The notes below the pieces were generated by a model. That model was not told the origin of the DNA and did no database searches. It saw only the letters and a program-made list of their open reading frames with translations. The position numbers and the translations under genes are program-made. A stretch of 64,000 nt of DNA from Stenotrophomonas sp. MYb238. GTDB taxonomy: Bacteria > Pseudomonadota > Gammaproteobacteria > Xanthomonadales > Xanthomonadaceae. Numbering within the stretch: the first letter of the stretch is position 1; each line of letters starts with the position of its first letter. Shown one piece after another: positions 27,406 through 36,281 of this stretch. Where the stretch lies: positions 1 through 64,000 of the forward strand of contig NZ_WIDL01000016.1 in assembly GCF_009496535.1 (NCBI RefSeq), written 5' to 3'.

Positions 27406-28296
27406 TCAGCCGATCGGGTTGCGCTCCAGGAACGCCCGTACCGCCGGCACGATCACCTCGTGCTTGTCTTCCAGCACGTAGTGGTTGGCGTCCTCGAAGG
27501 CCATCACCTCGGCCTGCGGCAGCGCCCTGCGAAAGCCGGCCAGGAAATGGTGGTCGAAGCAGATGTCGCGCAGGCCCCAGGCGATGAACGCCGGGCGGTC
27601 GGCGAAGGACGGCAGCGCCGCGGCGGCGCGCTCCAGCAGCGGCCAGGCCTTGTCGGCGGGCGACAGCGGGATGTCCTGCATGAAGCGGATGGTGGCGATG
27701 CGGTTGTCCCAGCTGTCGTACGGCGCCACGTAGGCGCGGCGCACGTCGGCCGGCATGCGGCGCGAAACGCCCAGCCACGAGGCGCCCGCCGAGAACGCGT
27801 TGAACGTGCGGATGAACCATTCGCCCGGCGTCCAGTGCCGGCCCATGGCGATCTGCCACGGCATCGGCTTCTCCGTCGGCAGCGGAAACGCGGCGGTATT
27901 GGTGATGACCAGCCGCTTGACCTGCGCGTTGTGCGACAACGCCCAGCCGAAGCCGATCATGCCGCCCCAGTCGTGCACCGCCAGCGTGACCGGCCCGGTG
28001 ATGCCGAGGTGGTCGAGCAGCGCGGTGACATCGTCCACGCGCGACTGCAGGGTGTAGTCGTAGCGGCTGTCGTCCGGCTTGTCGGACAAGCCCATGCCTA
28101 TGTGGTCCGGCACGATGCAGCGGTACCTGTCACTCAGGCCGTTGACCAGGTGCCGCCACAGATAGCTCCACGACGGATTGCCGTGCAGCATGACGACCAC
28201 CTCGCCATCGCGCGGGCCTGCGTCGATGTAGTTCATCGACAGGCCCGGGCGGACCTGGAAACGGTGGGTGGTGGTGGGGTAACCGGGAAAGTTCAA
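27406..28296 (-). CDS. oleB: beta-lactone decarboxylase OleB (alpha/beta hydrolase)
   Basis: 296-aa alpha/beta-hydrolase of the haloalkane-dehalogenase-like branch. Motifs: VVVMLHGNPSWSYLWR (oxyanion region), nucleophile Asp in AVHDWGGMIGFGWA, and the late histidine in DANHYVLEDKHE. OleB decarboxylates the OleC beta-lactone to the cis-olefin; databases often mislabel it haloalkane dehalogenase. The start is set at a TTG (28296): it follows AGGG by about 7 nt and the protein then begins NFPGYP, matching the X. campestris protein, whereas an upstream TTG (28395) would add a non-conserved basic tail. No ATG is available. GTAG repeat follows the stop. Confidence 0.88.
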   Translation of the reverse strand: MNFPGYPTTTHRFQVRPGLSMNYIDAGPRDGEVVVMLHGNPSWSYLWRHLVNGLSDRYRCIVPDHIGMGLSDKPDDSRYDYTLQSRVDDVTALLDHLGITGPVTLAVHDWGGMIGFGWALSHNAQVKRLVITNTAAFPLPTEKPMPWQIAMGRHWTPGEWFIRTFNAFSAGASWLGVSRRMPADVRRAYVAPYDSWDNRIATIRFMQDIPLSPADKAWPLLERAAAALPSFADRPAFIAWGLRDICFDHHFLAGFRRALPQAEVMAFEDANHYVLEDKHEVIVPAVRAFLERNPIG

Positions 28297-28426
28297 GCGC
28301 GGCCCTGTCTGGATCGGATACGTCCGCCGCGGACGCTGCCGGCGGCGGACGATGGACGGATGGCCCCTTGCGGGCGCGCAAGATTGTCGTGCCAAACCGC
28401 CGGATTGACCAGTTCGGGCGCGCCGG

Positions 28427-29137
28427 TCAGCCGCAGCTCGTCTTGAACGAGGCCGACGAGGCGGACCCGATCGACAGCAGGATCACGCGGCAGCGCTGCC
28501 CGCCCGCGCCCTGGTAGGCGATGGAATCCCCGCTTTTCAGCCAGCGGGTCTGGTCGTCCTGCCCGCCCGCGCTGACGCTGACCTGGGCGCTGCTGGAATG
28601 GATCGTCTGCACGCCCAGCACCGACGACGCATCCAGCGCCATGCCGGTGTTCTCGGACAGGATGACGTCGTAGCCGCCCTGGACACCCGCCTGCCGGCCG
28701 GCCACCTGCGACAGCCGCTGGTTCTCCTGCCTGGCCAGCGCCAGCTGGGCGAACAGCCCCGCGTTCATGGCCTTCATCTCCCCGACCGCCCCCTTCACTT
28801 TGGCCAGCGCCGCGCGTCCGCCGCCGTCCACCGAACTGCCGAGCGCGCCGAGGCTGTCCTGCAGTTTCTTGAACGCGGCGTCCTGGTCTTCCTTCATGCG
28901 TACCAGGTACGCGTCCGGAGCGCGGAACCTGTCGCGCACATGGCCATAGGCCTCGCTGCCCGCCACGCCTACGGCGAGCAGGGCCAGCGCCACCAGCGTG
29001 CGCTTGACCGGCTCGCCCTTGCTCGCGCTGTCGCGCTGCCCCCAGTACCAGCCCAGCGCGCGCCGGACCATGCCCTGCCTTGCCGGCGGATCGCCCTTCT
29101 CCCCCGCAACGGCCTTGTCGTTTTCCCTGCTTTCCAT
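28427..29137 (-). CDS. unknown single-pass membrane protein
   Basis: 236-aa protein of no recognised family. Residues 1-45 are charged and cytoplasmic; about 46-64 form one membrane helix; about 65-140 look like a coiled coil (DAAFKKLQDSLGALG, KVKGAVGEMKAMNAGL); the last 95 residues are Ser/Gly/Gln-rich with two cysteines (QRCRVILL, KTSCG) that could form a disulfide in the periplasm. The ATG at 29137 has a strong AGGGGGTG site. It is inserted between oleB and oleA; no functional link is evident. Confidence 0.75.
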   Translation of the reverse strand: MESRENDKAVAGEKGDPPARQGMVRRALGWYWGQRDSASKGEPVKRTLVALALLAVGVAGSEAYGHVRDRFRAPDAYLVRMKEDQDAAFKKLQDSLGALGSSVDGGGRAALAKVKGAVGEMKAMNAGLFAQLALARQENQRLSQVAGRQAGVQGGYDVILSENTGMALDASSVLGVQTIHSSSAQVSVSAGGQDDQTRWLKSGDSIAYQGAGGQRCRVILLSIGSASSASFKTSCG

Positions 29138-29254
29138 GACACCCCCTGATGGCTCGATAGCGGAGCCGGCATGCCCGCTCCGCGGTCCGAGCATAATCCA
29201 GGCACACGCATGCCGGCCGCGCGGCGGTTCCGGCATATGGGAAGGAGGCGGGAG

Positions 29255-29842
29255 ATGCACGATTTCGACGCCCTGATGGCACGCATCCGCGCCTGCCGGC
29301 TGTGCCAGGCGCAGCTGCCGCTGGGCTGCCGGCCGGTGCTGCAGGCCTCGCCACGCGCGCGCCTGCTGATCGTCAGCCAGGCGCCCGGGCGCAAGGTGCA
29401 CGAGACCGGCATTCCCTTCAACGATCCCAGCGGCGAGCGCCTGCGCGACTGGCTGGGGATGGACAGGCCGGCGTTCTATGACGCCGCCAGGGTCGCCATC
29501 GTGCCGATGGGCTTCTGCTTCCCCGGCACCGGCGGCAACGGCGACCTGCCGCCACGCCCCGAATGCGCCCCCACCTGGCATCCGCAGCTGCTGCCACGAC
29601 TGGAACAGCTGCGCCTGACCCTGGCGATCGGCCAGTACGCGCAGGCCGGCCTGCTCGGCGACCGGCGAGGGCGCACGCTCACCGAGACCGTGCAGGCCTG
29701 GCAACAGCACCTGCAGCGCGGCGTACTGCCGCTGCCCCACCCCAGCCCGCGCAACCGGCTGTGGCTGGCGCGCAACCCGTGGTTCGAAAGCGAGTTGCTG
29801 CCGGTATTGCGCGCGCGGGTGGCCGACGCGCTGGCCGGCTGA
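29255..29842 (+). CDS. uracil-DNA glycosylase superfamily protein
   Basis: 195-aa protein of the COG1573-type uracil-DNA glycosylase fold. Motif A is [24 protein letters not shown] (GQAPG-like with Ser), and motif B is PLPHPSPRN. An N-terminal CRLC pair plus later cysteines (FCFPG, PECAP) resemble Fe-S cluster UDGs, but the spacing is not clearly that of family 4. It probably removes uracil or an altered base from DNA. The ATG at 29255 follows GGAGGCGGGAG. Confidence 0.8.
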   Translation: MHDFDALMARIRACRLCQAQLPLGCRPVLQASPRARLLIVSQAPGRKVHETGIPFNDPSGERLRDWLGMDRPAFYDAARVAIVPMGFCFPGTGGNGDLPPRPECAPTWHPQLLPRLEQLRLTLAIGQYAQAGLLGDRRGRTLTETVQAWQQHLQRGVLPLPHPSPRNRLWLARNPWFESELLPVLRARVADALAG

Positions 29843-29997
29843 ACCTGCGGAACAGCGCGATCCCCCAAACGGTCGGTACCGGATGCCGCAGAAGCGGAAG
29901 AATGCAACCGCCAGCCCGATCCGCTGCGGTCGGCCCGGATGCGGGATCCGGACCCGCAGCGACTACCATGCACGCCCACCCCACGACAGCGGCCGCC

Positions 29998-30726
29998 ATG
30001 TCCACGCCTCCTCCTTTCCTCGACGACAACCAGATCGAACGGCTGTCCAGCCTGCTCGAGCAGCGCGCGGTGCCGTTCAAGGGTCTCAATCTCGAAGCGC
30101 TGGACGGCTTCCTCTCGGCCTTGGTGGTAGCGCCGGTGGCGGCACCGCCCGGCCAATGGCAGCCGCAGGTCTGGGGCGGCCAGCCGCCGCGCTGGAACGA
30201 CGAGGACGAAGCCCTCCAGGTCCAGCAGCTGCTGATGGGCCACTGGAACATGTGCGCCGCACGGGCGCGGTTCGAGGGCGAGGACCTGCCCGATCACCTC
30301 GCGCCGCTGATGTGGCTGCCGGAAGACCCGGAGCAGGACGAGGAGGCCCAGGCCGAATCCGAGCTCGATGTCGGCCGCGACTGGGCGCTGGGCTTCTTCA
30401 CCGCGGTCATGCTGCATGAAGCCGAATGGGACAAGTGGCTGGACGAACACGAGTGGATCGAGGAGATCTTCGACCTGCTCGACCAGCTGGCCAGCGGCGA
30501 ACGGATCGACCCCGAGAATCCCGAGGCGCCACCGGCCAAGGTCACCTACCGCGAACGCCTGGACATCACCATGGAGCTGCCGGCGATGCTGGCCGACCTC
30601 AACCACCATCGCATCGACGTCCTGACCCCGCGCGTGCCGATCCGCCGTGAAGCGGAACCGGGCCGCAACGACGACTGCCCCTGCGGCAGCGGGAAGAAAT
30701 ACAAGAAGTGCTGCGGGCTGAACTGA
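29998..30726 (+). CDS. UPF0149/YecA-family protein with SEC-C motif
   Basis: 242-aa protein: a YgfB/YecA-type all-helical domain (residues about 10-200; [14 protein letters not shown] and [13 protein letters not shown] are characteristic) followed by the C-terminal zinc-binding SEC-C motif [18 protein letters not shown]. Proteins of this type bind zinc and may contact SecB or ribosomes; the exact role is unknown. An upstream ATG (29968) would add ten residues. The plus-strand UDG-like gene lies 155 bp upstream. Confidence 0.87.
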   Translation: MSTPPPFLDDNQIERLSSLLEQRAVPFKGLNLEALDGFLSALVVAPVAAPPGQWQPQVWGGQPPRWNDEDEALQVQQLLMGHWNMCAARARFEGEDLPDHLAPLMWLPEDPEQDEEAQAESELDVGRDWALGFFTAVMLHEAEWDKWLDEHEWIEEIFDLLDQLASGERIDPENPEAPPAKVTYRERLDITMELPAMLADLNHHRIDVLTPRVPIRREAEPGRNDDCPCGSGKKYKKCCGLN

Positions 30727-30926
30727 GCGGGGCCGTCGGCTCCGTCACCCGGCGCCATGGGCCGGGGTTAAGCGCCCGACGCTGAATTTCCCATGGGTGC
30801 CGGGCTCGCCCGGCACGCACCCTCCCCGGCAAGCCCGTGCGGGGCAATCCCCGTACCTGCACGGCACGACGTGGCAATTCCGAACGATTGCCCGGCGATA
30901 CCGATGGCATCCGGAAGTGCTCCCCC

Positions 30927-31141
30927 AATGCCATCGCCGCCAAGCGCGTGACCGCATGGCAGCTGGCCGAGGCGATGAAGCAGGCGGGCATCGGCGCGCA
31001 TGCGTACCAGCCGCGCGGCGATGCACCGGGTGCTGGACGGGAACGCCTCGACGCTGACGCGGGTACACCCTGAGCAGAGCGACCGCCGCCGCGGGCTGCG
31101 CGCGCCGCTTCGAACTGGCGGTCGTGCAGGCCAGATGCAGA
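30927..31141 (+). pseudogene. frameshifted remnant of an XRE-type antitoxin gene
   Basis: Three consecutive pieces in three different frames reconstruct one helix-turn-helix protein: AKRVTAWQLAEAMKQAGI (frame of 30927), MRTSRAAMHRVLDGNASTLT (from 31000) and SRATAAAGCARRFELAVVQA (from 31073). Together they match the pattern of small XRE antitoxins (x-S-x-LAEAMK-x-AGI ... TSR-x-A-x-x-RLLD-x-x-N-x-x-x-T-L ... L-x-RAA-x-AVGR-x-L-x-x-EL). At least two frameshifts and a small internal loss are required, so it is not functional. No toxin partner remains recognisable. Confidence 0.6.
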
Positions 31142-31170
31142 ACGCCCGCGGGAAAACCCGCGGGCGTTCT
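31139..31170. terminator. terminator downstream of oleA
   Basis: Perfect 14-bp stem AGAACGCCCGCGGG / CCCGCGGGCGTTCT with an AAAA loop, 30 bp past the oleA stop. It lacks a long T-tract on either side but is strong enough to terminate oleA transcription. Confidence 0.75.
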
Positions 31171-31199
31171 GCGTTGTTACCGGGATCGAGTGCCCTGGC

Positions 31200-32216
31200 T
31201 TACCAGACCACCTCGGCCATGGTGCAGTTCAGGCCCGAACCAATCCCCATCAGCGCGACGCGGTCGCCCTTCTTGAGCTTGCCCAGCTGGCGCAGCTTGC
31301 TCAGCACGATCGGCACCGAGGCCGGGCCGACGTTGCCGTGCTCGCCGAAGATGGTCATCACCTTCTTCGGGTCGATGCCGAAGGCCTTGATGAAGGCGTT
31401 GGTGTGCGGCTGGCTGACCTGGTGGATGACGAACTGGTCGATCTCGTCCACCGCCCAGCCCAGCGCCTGGCGGGTGGCCTCGAAGGTCTTGGTGGCCAGC
31501 TTGATGCCTTCGATCAGCAGCAGGCGGGTGTCGGTGACCATGCGGTCCAGGTTGCCCACGCACAGCTTGTTCCACTGGTTGGCCGCGCGGGTCACGCCGC
31601 CCTTGTAGCGCGGCGCGTCGGGCACCAGCTCGGCGCGCGCCAGCACCATGGCGGCGGCGCCCGAGCCGGTGGTCAGCGCGGCGAACTCGTCGCGCAGCTG
31701 CTGGGCGGTGACGTCCGGCGCCATCATGCGCTCCAGGGTCTTTTCATAGACCAGGTTGGAGCTTTCGCCGTCGACGATCAGCGCGTAGTCGATGTCGCCG
31801 CGCTCGATCATGCGCGCGGCCACGTCCATGCCGTTGATGAAGGCCAGGCAGGCGTTGGCGATGTCGAAGGTGACGCAGTCGTCGCCGATGCCCAGGTTGC
31901 CCGAGACGATGGAGGCGGTGGACGGCTCCAGGTAGTCGCGGCTGACCGAGGTGTTGACCAGCAGGCCGATGCGGTCGGCGGACACGCCGGCATCTTCCAG
32001 CGCCTTGCGCCCGGCCATGGTGGCCGCGTCCGAGGCCTGGGTACCCTGGTCCCACAGGCGGCGCGCGTGGATGCCGGCGACATCGCCCAGCATGTCGGCG
32101 CGGATGCCCAGACGTTCCAGCGTCGGCTGCAGCCGCTCGTTGATTTCCTTGGAGGTCAGGGTGTGCGGCGCGTCGACATGCGCCAGTCCCGCGATCGAGA
32201 CATTCTGGAAAGGCAT
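31200..32216 (-). CDS. oleA: acyl-CoA condensing thiolase-fold enzyme OleA
   Basis: 338-aa thiolase/KAS-III-like enzyme that condenses two fatty acyl-CoAs head-to-head to a 2-alkyl-3-oxoalkanoate, the first step of long-chain olefin synthesis. The sequence follows X. campestris OleA almost without gaps: LAHVDAPHTLTSKEINERLQP, INTSVSRDYLEPSTASIVSG-like block, catalytic Cys123 in NACLAFINGMD, HQVSQPH for the catalytic His, and GEHGNVGPASVP for the Asn. Same 338-aa length. FabH is excluded by the SRDYLEPSTAS and NACLAF signatures. The stop is followed by a strong hairpin. Confidence 0.95.
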   Translation of the reverse strand: MPFQNVSIAGLAHVDAPHTLTSKEINERLQPTLERLGIRADMLGDVAGIHARRLWDQGTQASDAATMAGRKALEDAGVSADRIGLLVNTSVSRDYLEPSTASIVSGNLGIGDDCVTFDIANACLAFINGMDVAARMIERGDIDYALIVDGESSNLVYEKTLERMMAPDVTAQQLRDEFAALTTGSGAAAMVLARAELVPDAPRYKGGVTRAANQWNKLCVGNLDRMVTDTRLLLIEGIKLATKTFEATRQALGWAVDEIDQFVIHQVSQPHTNAFIKAFGIDPKKVMTIFGEHGNVGPASVPIVLSKLRQLGKLKKGDRVALMGIGSGLNCTMAEVVW

Positions 32217-32549
32217 CGGAAGGCGCCAGGACTCAGGCGAAGGGGGCGCCATTCTAGCGGCTGCATCCCCTTGACGCATCTTTAACGGTTTCCGGCCACT
32301 GCGTATGGACACCGGACCGGCGCGCCACCTGCGCAAAGCCTTGGCCGGCGAGGCGTTGCGCCCGCCGGAGCGTTGCTGGAAAGCCTCCGGTCAACGGGCA
32401 GCGAAGCGGCGGAGCGTTCGATCCGGGGAAGAGCCGCGCCGCTTCGGCAGCGCGCGCACGCCATGCCGGCGCGTCGTTGCGCGTCGCGTTCACGGACCTT
32501 CGTCAGGCGGCGCGAGGTCGCCGAAGACCGGTGCCGGTGCGCAGGGCCG
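32217..32549. other. intergenic region upstream of oleA
   Basis: 333 bp without a convincing gene. A TAGAAT hexamer on the minus strand (32256-32251) could be the -10 element of the oleA promoter, but no good -35 partner is visible. Nothing else stands out. Confidence 0.4.
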
Positions 32550-32861
32550 TCAGCGGCACTGCCATGCGCTGTAGCGCTGGCTGCCGTCCGCCGGCGGCGC
32601 CAGGGCCTGGATCGCGTTGGCGCCGGCGCTGGGGGCCTCGTTGCGCGCCAAGGTTTCCAGTTCTTCCTGCACGCGCAGCGGATTGCGGTTGTAGAAGCCG
32701 ACCTTGTTCTTGACCGAGACCACGATCTCGCCCTTGGCCACGCAGCCCGGCGCCACCGGGCCGGCCGGCAGCACGCGCACCGCCTTGCCGCCGCTTTCGA
32801 TCGGCACCCAGGTGCAGGCGGCCGTGCTGGCAATCAGGGCGGTGAGGATCAGAGCGCGCAT
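32550..32861 (-). CDS. DUF4156 lipoprotein
   Basis: 103-aa small lipoprotein: signal peptide with lipobox STAAC (Cys16), then the DUF4156 core with CTWVPIESGGKAVRVLP, a second conserved Cys (APGCVAKGEI) and KNKVGFYNRNPLRVQEEL. It is predicted to be attached to the outer membrane. The function is unknown; the family is widespread in gammaproteobacteria. Confidence 0.88.
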   Translation of the reverse strand: MRALILTALIASTAACTWVPIESGGKAVRVLPAGPVAPGCVAKGEIVVSVKNKVGFYNRNPLRVQEELETLARNEAPSAGANAIQALAPPADGSQRYSAWQCR

Positions 32862-32963
32862 GGACAGGTCCTTGTTGGGATCGGAACGGATTGTGCCGTG
32901 CCGGGATGAATCGATGATGATTCGCGGCCCGCCCGCGGTGGAGCGGGCCGCGAAGGTACTACA

Positions 32964-35822
32964 TCACTTGCCGGCCGGCAGCGGGTTGCCGTCGCCGTCG
33001 ATGACGATCACCTCGCCCAGCCCCAGCGCGCGCACCGGCGCCTCGGTCTGCTTGAGGTCGCCGACCACCACCCAGGTCAGCTTCGACGGGTCCAGCGTCT
33101 TCGCCGCTTCGGTCACCTGCGCCGGGGTCATCGCCTCGATCTCGGCCTTGCGCTTGAACACATAGTCGTCCGGGCGCTGGTAGCGCACGATGCCGCCGAT
33201 GGTGTTCATCACCGCCGAGGCGGTCTCGTAGGCGCCCGGCAAGCTCAGCGTCTGGATGTTGCGGATGCGGGCGACTTCCTCGGCCGTCGGCGGACGCTGG
33301 CCGCTGGCGAAGCGGCTGATCTCGGCCTGCATTTCCTTCATCGCATCGCCGGTCTTGTCGATCTGCACCGGCGCGATCGCCATCCACGGCCGCTGCCCCA
33401 GCGCGCCGCTGGCGCTGGAACGGGCGCCGTAGGACCAGTGCTTGTCCTCGCGCAGGTTCATGTTCAGGCGCGAGGTGAAGTCGCCGCCCAGCACGCCGTT
33501 GGCGATGTCGAAGCGGGTCGCGCCGGCGTCCATGGTCGAGGGCACGACCTGGCCGGCGAACAGGTTGGCCTGCACCGCGCCGGGCTGGTCGATCAGGTAG
33601 ACGCGGGCCTTGTCCGGACGCGCGACCGCGGACGGCGCGCCCACCTTCGGCGCGGCGCCCTCGCCCTTCCAGTCGCCGAGCTGGCGTTCCAGCAGCGGCA
33701 CGATTTCCTTCAGCGTGGTGTCGCCGACCACGATCAGGGTGGCGTTCTCCGGGCGCACCCAGTCCTTGTGGAAGGACACCAGGTCCTCGCGGCCCAGGGC
33801 CTGGATCGCCGCCTCGTCGCCGCTGCCGGTGAACGGGATCGCGTACGGGTGGCCCTTGCCGTACAGCAGCGGCGGCAGCACCCGCATCGCCACTGCGTTC
33901 GGGTTGACCTTCTCCTGCTTGATGCCGGCGATCCAGGTGGCCTTGATGCGGTCGATCTCGCCCTGGTCGAAGCGCGGCGCGCGCAGCACGTCGGCGTACA
34001 GGGCCAGCGACGGCGCCAGGTTCTCCTTCAGCGCCGACAGGTAGACGTTGGCGCCGTCCAGCGCGGCGCCGGCGCCGATGCGCGCGCCCAGCGCGTCGGC
34101 CGCGTCGGCGAAGGCCAACGAACCGAGCTTGCCGGCGCCTTCGTCGAGCATGCCCATGGTGAAGTTGGCGGTGCCCGGCTTGCGCCCCTGGTCGGCGGTG
34201 AAGCCGCCCGGGAACTCGTAGCTGAACTGCACCACCGGGATGTCGTGGCGCTCGGCCAGGACCACCCGCGTTCCGTTCTTCAGCGTGGCGCGCTGCAGCT
34301 GCGGGAACTTCAGTTCCGGGAAGGTCGCCGTCTGCGGCACCCCGGCGCTGCGGTCCACCTGCGAGGGCAGCACGCGGTATTTGGCGTCGACCGCCGGCAC
34401 GTCGAACGGCGCCGGCTTGCCCGAGGGCAGTTCCTCCAGCGCCACGCGCTCGCCCGGCTCGACCACCAGGGTGTGGTCGCCCACGCCCAGCCACTTCGCG
34501 CCGGCCGCCTTCACGTCGGCGGCGCTGGCGTTCTGGATGTTGCCCAGCGAAGTGCGGAAGCAGCCCGGGTCGCCTTCGTACACGGCGCACTCGGCCAGCG
34601 CGTCGGCCTTGCCGCCGAAACCGCCGATGCGCTCGATGCCGCGGATGAAGCCGGAGCGGAACGCGGTCTTGGCGCGCGCCAGTTCATCGGCACTCGGGCC
34701 GTCGGCCACCAGCTTCTTCAGTTCCTCGTCGATGACCGCTTCGACCCTGGCCGGGTCCACGCCCTGCTTGACCGTGGCCATGATCACGAAGTTCGAACCC
34801 AGCTGCGACGGGCCGACCATGGTGCCGATGTTGTCCACCAGCTTGTCCTGGTGCAGCAGCCGCTGATCCAGGCGCGAGGACTTGGCGCCGCCCAGCACCT
34901 GCGAGAGCAGCTGCAGCTGGTCGATGTCGGCGGTGCCGACCTGGGCCACGTTCCAGGCGCGGTAGATGCGCGCCTGCGGCACCTTGTCGGTCATCACCTC
35001 GCGGGTGGAGGCCGCGCGCCGGGCCACGTCCACCTTCGGCTGGGCCATGGTCGGGCCGGCCGGGATGTCGCCGAAATAGCGGGCGACCTTTTCCTTGGCG
35101 GTGGCCACGTCGATGTCGCCGGCCAGCACCAGCACCGCGTTGTTCGGGCCGTACCAGGTGCGGAACCAGGTCTTCACGTCGTCCAGCGAGGCGGCGTTGA
35201 GATCGTTCATCGAGCCGATCACGCCGTGGTGGTACGGGTGGCCGGCCGGGTACAGGGCGCGGGTCAGCTTGTCCCACACCTGGCCATAGGGCTGGTTCTC
35301 GCCCTGGCGCTTCTCGTTCTGCACCACGCCGCGCTGTTCGTCGAGCGCGGCCTGGTCGATCGCGCCGAGCAGGTGGCCCATGCGGTCGGACTCCATCCAC
35401 AGCGCCATGTCCAGCGCGGTGGTGGGCACGTTCTGGAAGTAGTTGGTGCGGTCGGTGTTGGTGGTGCCGTTCTGGTCGGTGGCGCCGACCTGCTTGAAGG
35501 GTTCGAAGAACTCGCCGTGGTGGTTTTCGCTGCCCTGGAACATCAGGTGCTCGAACAGGTGGGCGAAGCCGGTGCGGCCGGACGGCTCGTCCTTGGCGCC
35601 GACGTGGTACCAGATGTTGACCGCCACGATCGGCGCCTTGCGGTCGGTGTGCACCACCACGCGCAGGCCGTTGGGCAGGGTGAACTCCTCGAACGGGATG
35701 TCCACCGCCGGCGCGGCGGCCGGGGCTTTCGCCGCGGCGGCCAGCGGCATGCCGGCGAATCCGCCGAGGGCGATGCCGAGCGCGGCGGCGAGAAGGGCGG
35801 TCCGGGGTGCTGCTGCGTTCAT
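32964..35822 (-). CDS. periplasmic M16-family zinc metallopeptidase
   Basis: 952-aa insulinase/pitrilysin-type peptidase. A signal peptide (about residues 1-31) is followed by two M16 halves. The N-terminal half carries the inverted zinc motif HLFEH (residues 88-92) with a downstream glutamate in LDEQRGVVQNEKRQ; the C-terminal half (from about 500) lacks the motif, as usual. It forms a closed chamber that degrades short peptides in the periplasm. The ATG at 35822 follows AAGGAAAG. It stands alone between the DUF4156 gene and a large intergenic region. Confidence 0.92.
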   Translation of the reverse strand: MNAAAPRTALLAAALGIALGGFAGMPLAAAAKAPAAAPAVDIPFEEFTLPNGLRVVVHTDRKAPIVAVNIWYHVGAKDEPSGRTGFAHLFEHLMFQGSENHHGEFFEPFKQVGATDQNGTTNTDRTNYFQNVPTTALDMALWMESDRMGHLLGAIDQAALDEQRGVVQNEKRQGENQPYGQVWDKLTRALYPAGHPYHHGVIGSMNDLNAASLDDVKTWFRTWYGPNNAVLVLAGDIDVATAKEKVARYFGDIPAGPTMAQPKVDVARRAASTREVMTDKVPQARIYRAWNVAQVGTADIDQLQLLSQVLGGAKSSRLDQRLLHQDKLVDNIGTMVGPSQLGSNFVIMATVKQGVDPARVEAVIDEELKKLVADGPSADELARAKTAFRSGFIRGIERIGGFGGKADALAECAVYEGDPGCFRTSLGNIQNASAADVKAAGAKWLGVGDHTLVVEPGERVALEELPSGKPAPFDVPAVDAKYRVLPSQVDRSAGVPQTATFPELKFPQLQRATLKNGTRVVLAERHDIPVVQFSYEFPGGFTADQGRKPGTANFTMGMLDEGAGKLGSLAFADAADALGARIGAGAALDGANVYLSALKENLAPSLALYADVLRAPRFDQGEIDRIKATWIAGIKQEKVNPNAVAMRVLPPLLYGKGHPYAIPFTGSGDEAAIQALGREDLVSFHKDWVRPENATLIVVGDTTLKEIVPLLERQLGDWKGEGAAPKVGAPSAVARPDKARVYLIDQPGAVQANLFAGQVVPSTMDAGATRFDIANGVLGGDFTSRLNMNLREDKHWSYGARSSASGALGQRPWMAIAPVQIDKTGDAMKEMQAEISRFASGQRPPTAEEVARIRNIQTLSLPGAYETASAVMNTIGGIVRYQRPDDYVFKRKAEIEAMTPAQVTEAAKTLDPSKLTWVVVGDLKQTEAPVRALGLGEVIVIDGDGNPLPAGK

Positions 35823-36281
35823 CCCACTTTCCTTGAGCAATGAATGTGAACGCCGATCCTAACCGCGCGCGCATCCGGCGGCATACGCCATGGGTCATGG
35901 GTGGGCCGGGTGCATGCCGCGCAGGCGCTGCGCGGGTGCGACGCGTTCACCGCGCGCCATTCGGGCAGCCGCCCCTGTCCTTCTGGTCCCCGCCCCCCCA
36001 CTGAAAGACGCCTGTACACCGCACCGATGTCCGCGGACACGGGCCGGCAGACGGGGGTGTCCGGACAGCGGACACTCCATGGCGGAAAAATATCCTTTTA
36101 AATCATGAAGATATTTTTGGCACGCATCCTGCTTCGTGTACAGCGGCGACCACGAAGGATCAAACGACTCATGACTGGAAGCTGAACAAATTGAAGGAAA
36201 GCAAAAAATTCCTTGCATCCCGAGATTTGGTGTATTACTTTACTACCACACCACCGTTCACACACACCAAACAGGCCCGCC
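35823..36281. other. regulatory-looking intergenic region upstream of a secreted repeat protein
   Basis: 459 bp without a gene. It changes from GC-rich to strongly AT-rich (about 36085-36260) and holds three dyads: TGTCCGCGGACA (36028-36039), GTGTCCG-GACAG-CGGACAC (36057-36075, containing TGTCCGGACA) and AAAAATATC-N15-GATATTTTT (36086-36118). The density of dyads points to a regulated promoter for the gene at 36282. Confidence 0.6.
36028..36075. promoter_or_regulatory. paired TGTCCG...CGGACA palindromes
   Basis: A perfect 12-bp palindrome TGTCCGCGGACA (36028-36039) lies 29 bp (about three helical turns) centre-to-centre... the second dyad GTGTCCG-N5-CGGACAC is centred near 36066, 32-33 bp on. 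Both use the TGTCCG half-site, and the second embeds TGTCCGGACA, identical to the site found in the catabolic locus at 46893 and 63586. Confidence 0.5.

Larger units (their letters stand above)
30727..31199. other. 473-bp region with decayed DNA
   Basis: No intact gene. It contains a short palindrome (GTGCCGGGC-TC-GCCCGGCAC, 30797-30816), a degraded antitoxin-like gene (30927-31141) and the oleA terminator (31139-31170). The mixture looks like the scar of an earlier insertion or toxin-antitoxin loss. Confidence 0.65.

Noticed and set aside
27406-28296. Haloalkane dehalogenase
   Set aside because: The fold is shared, but oleA, oleC and oleD nearby and the match to X. campestris OleB identify it as the beta-lactone decarboxylase.
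31200-32216. FabH (KAS III)
   Set aside because: The length, SRDYLEPSTAS and NACLAF motifs and the ole context fit OleA.
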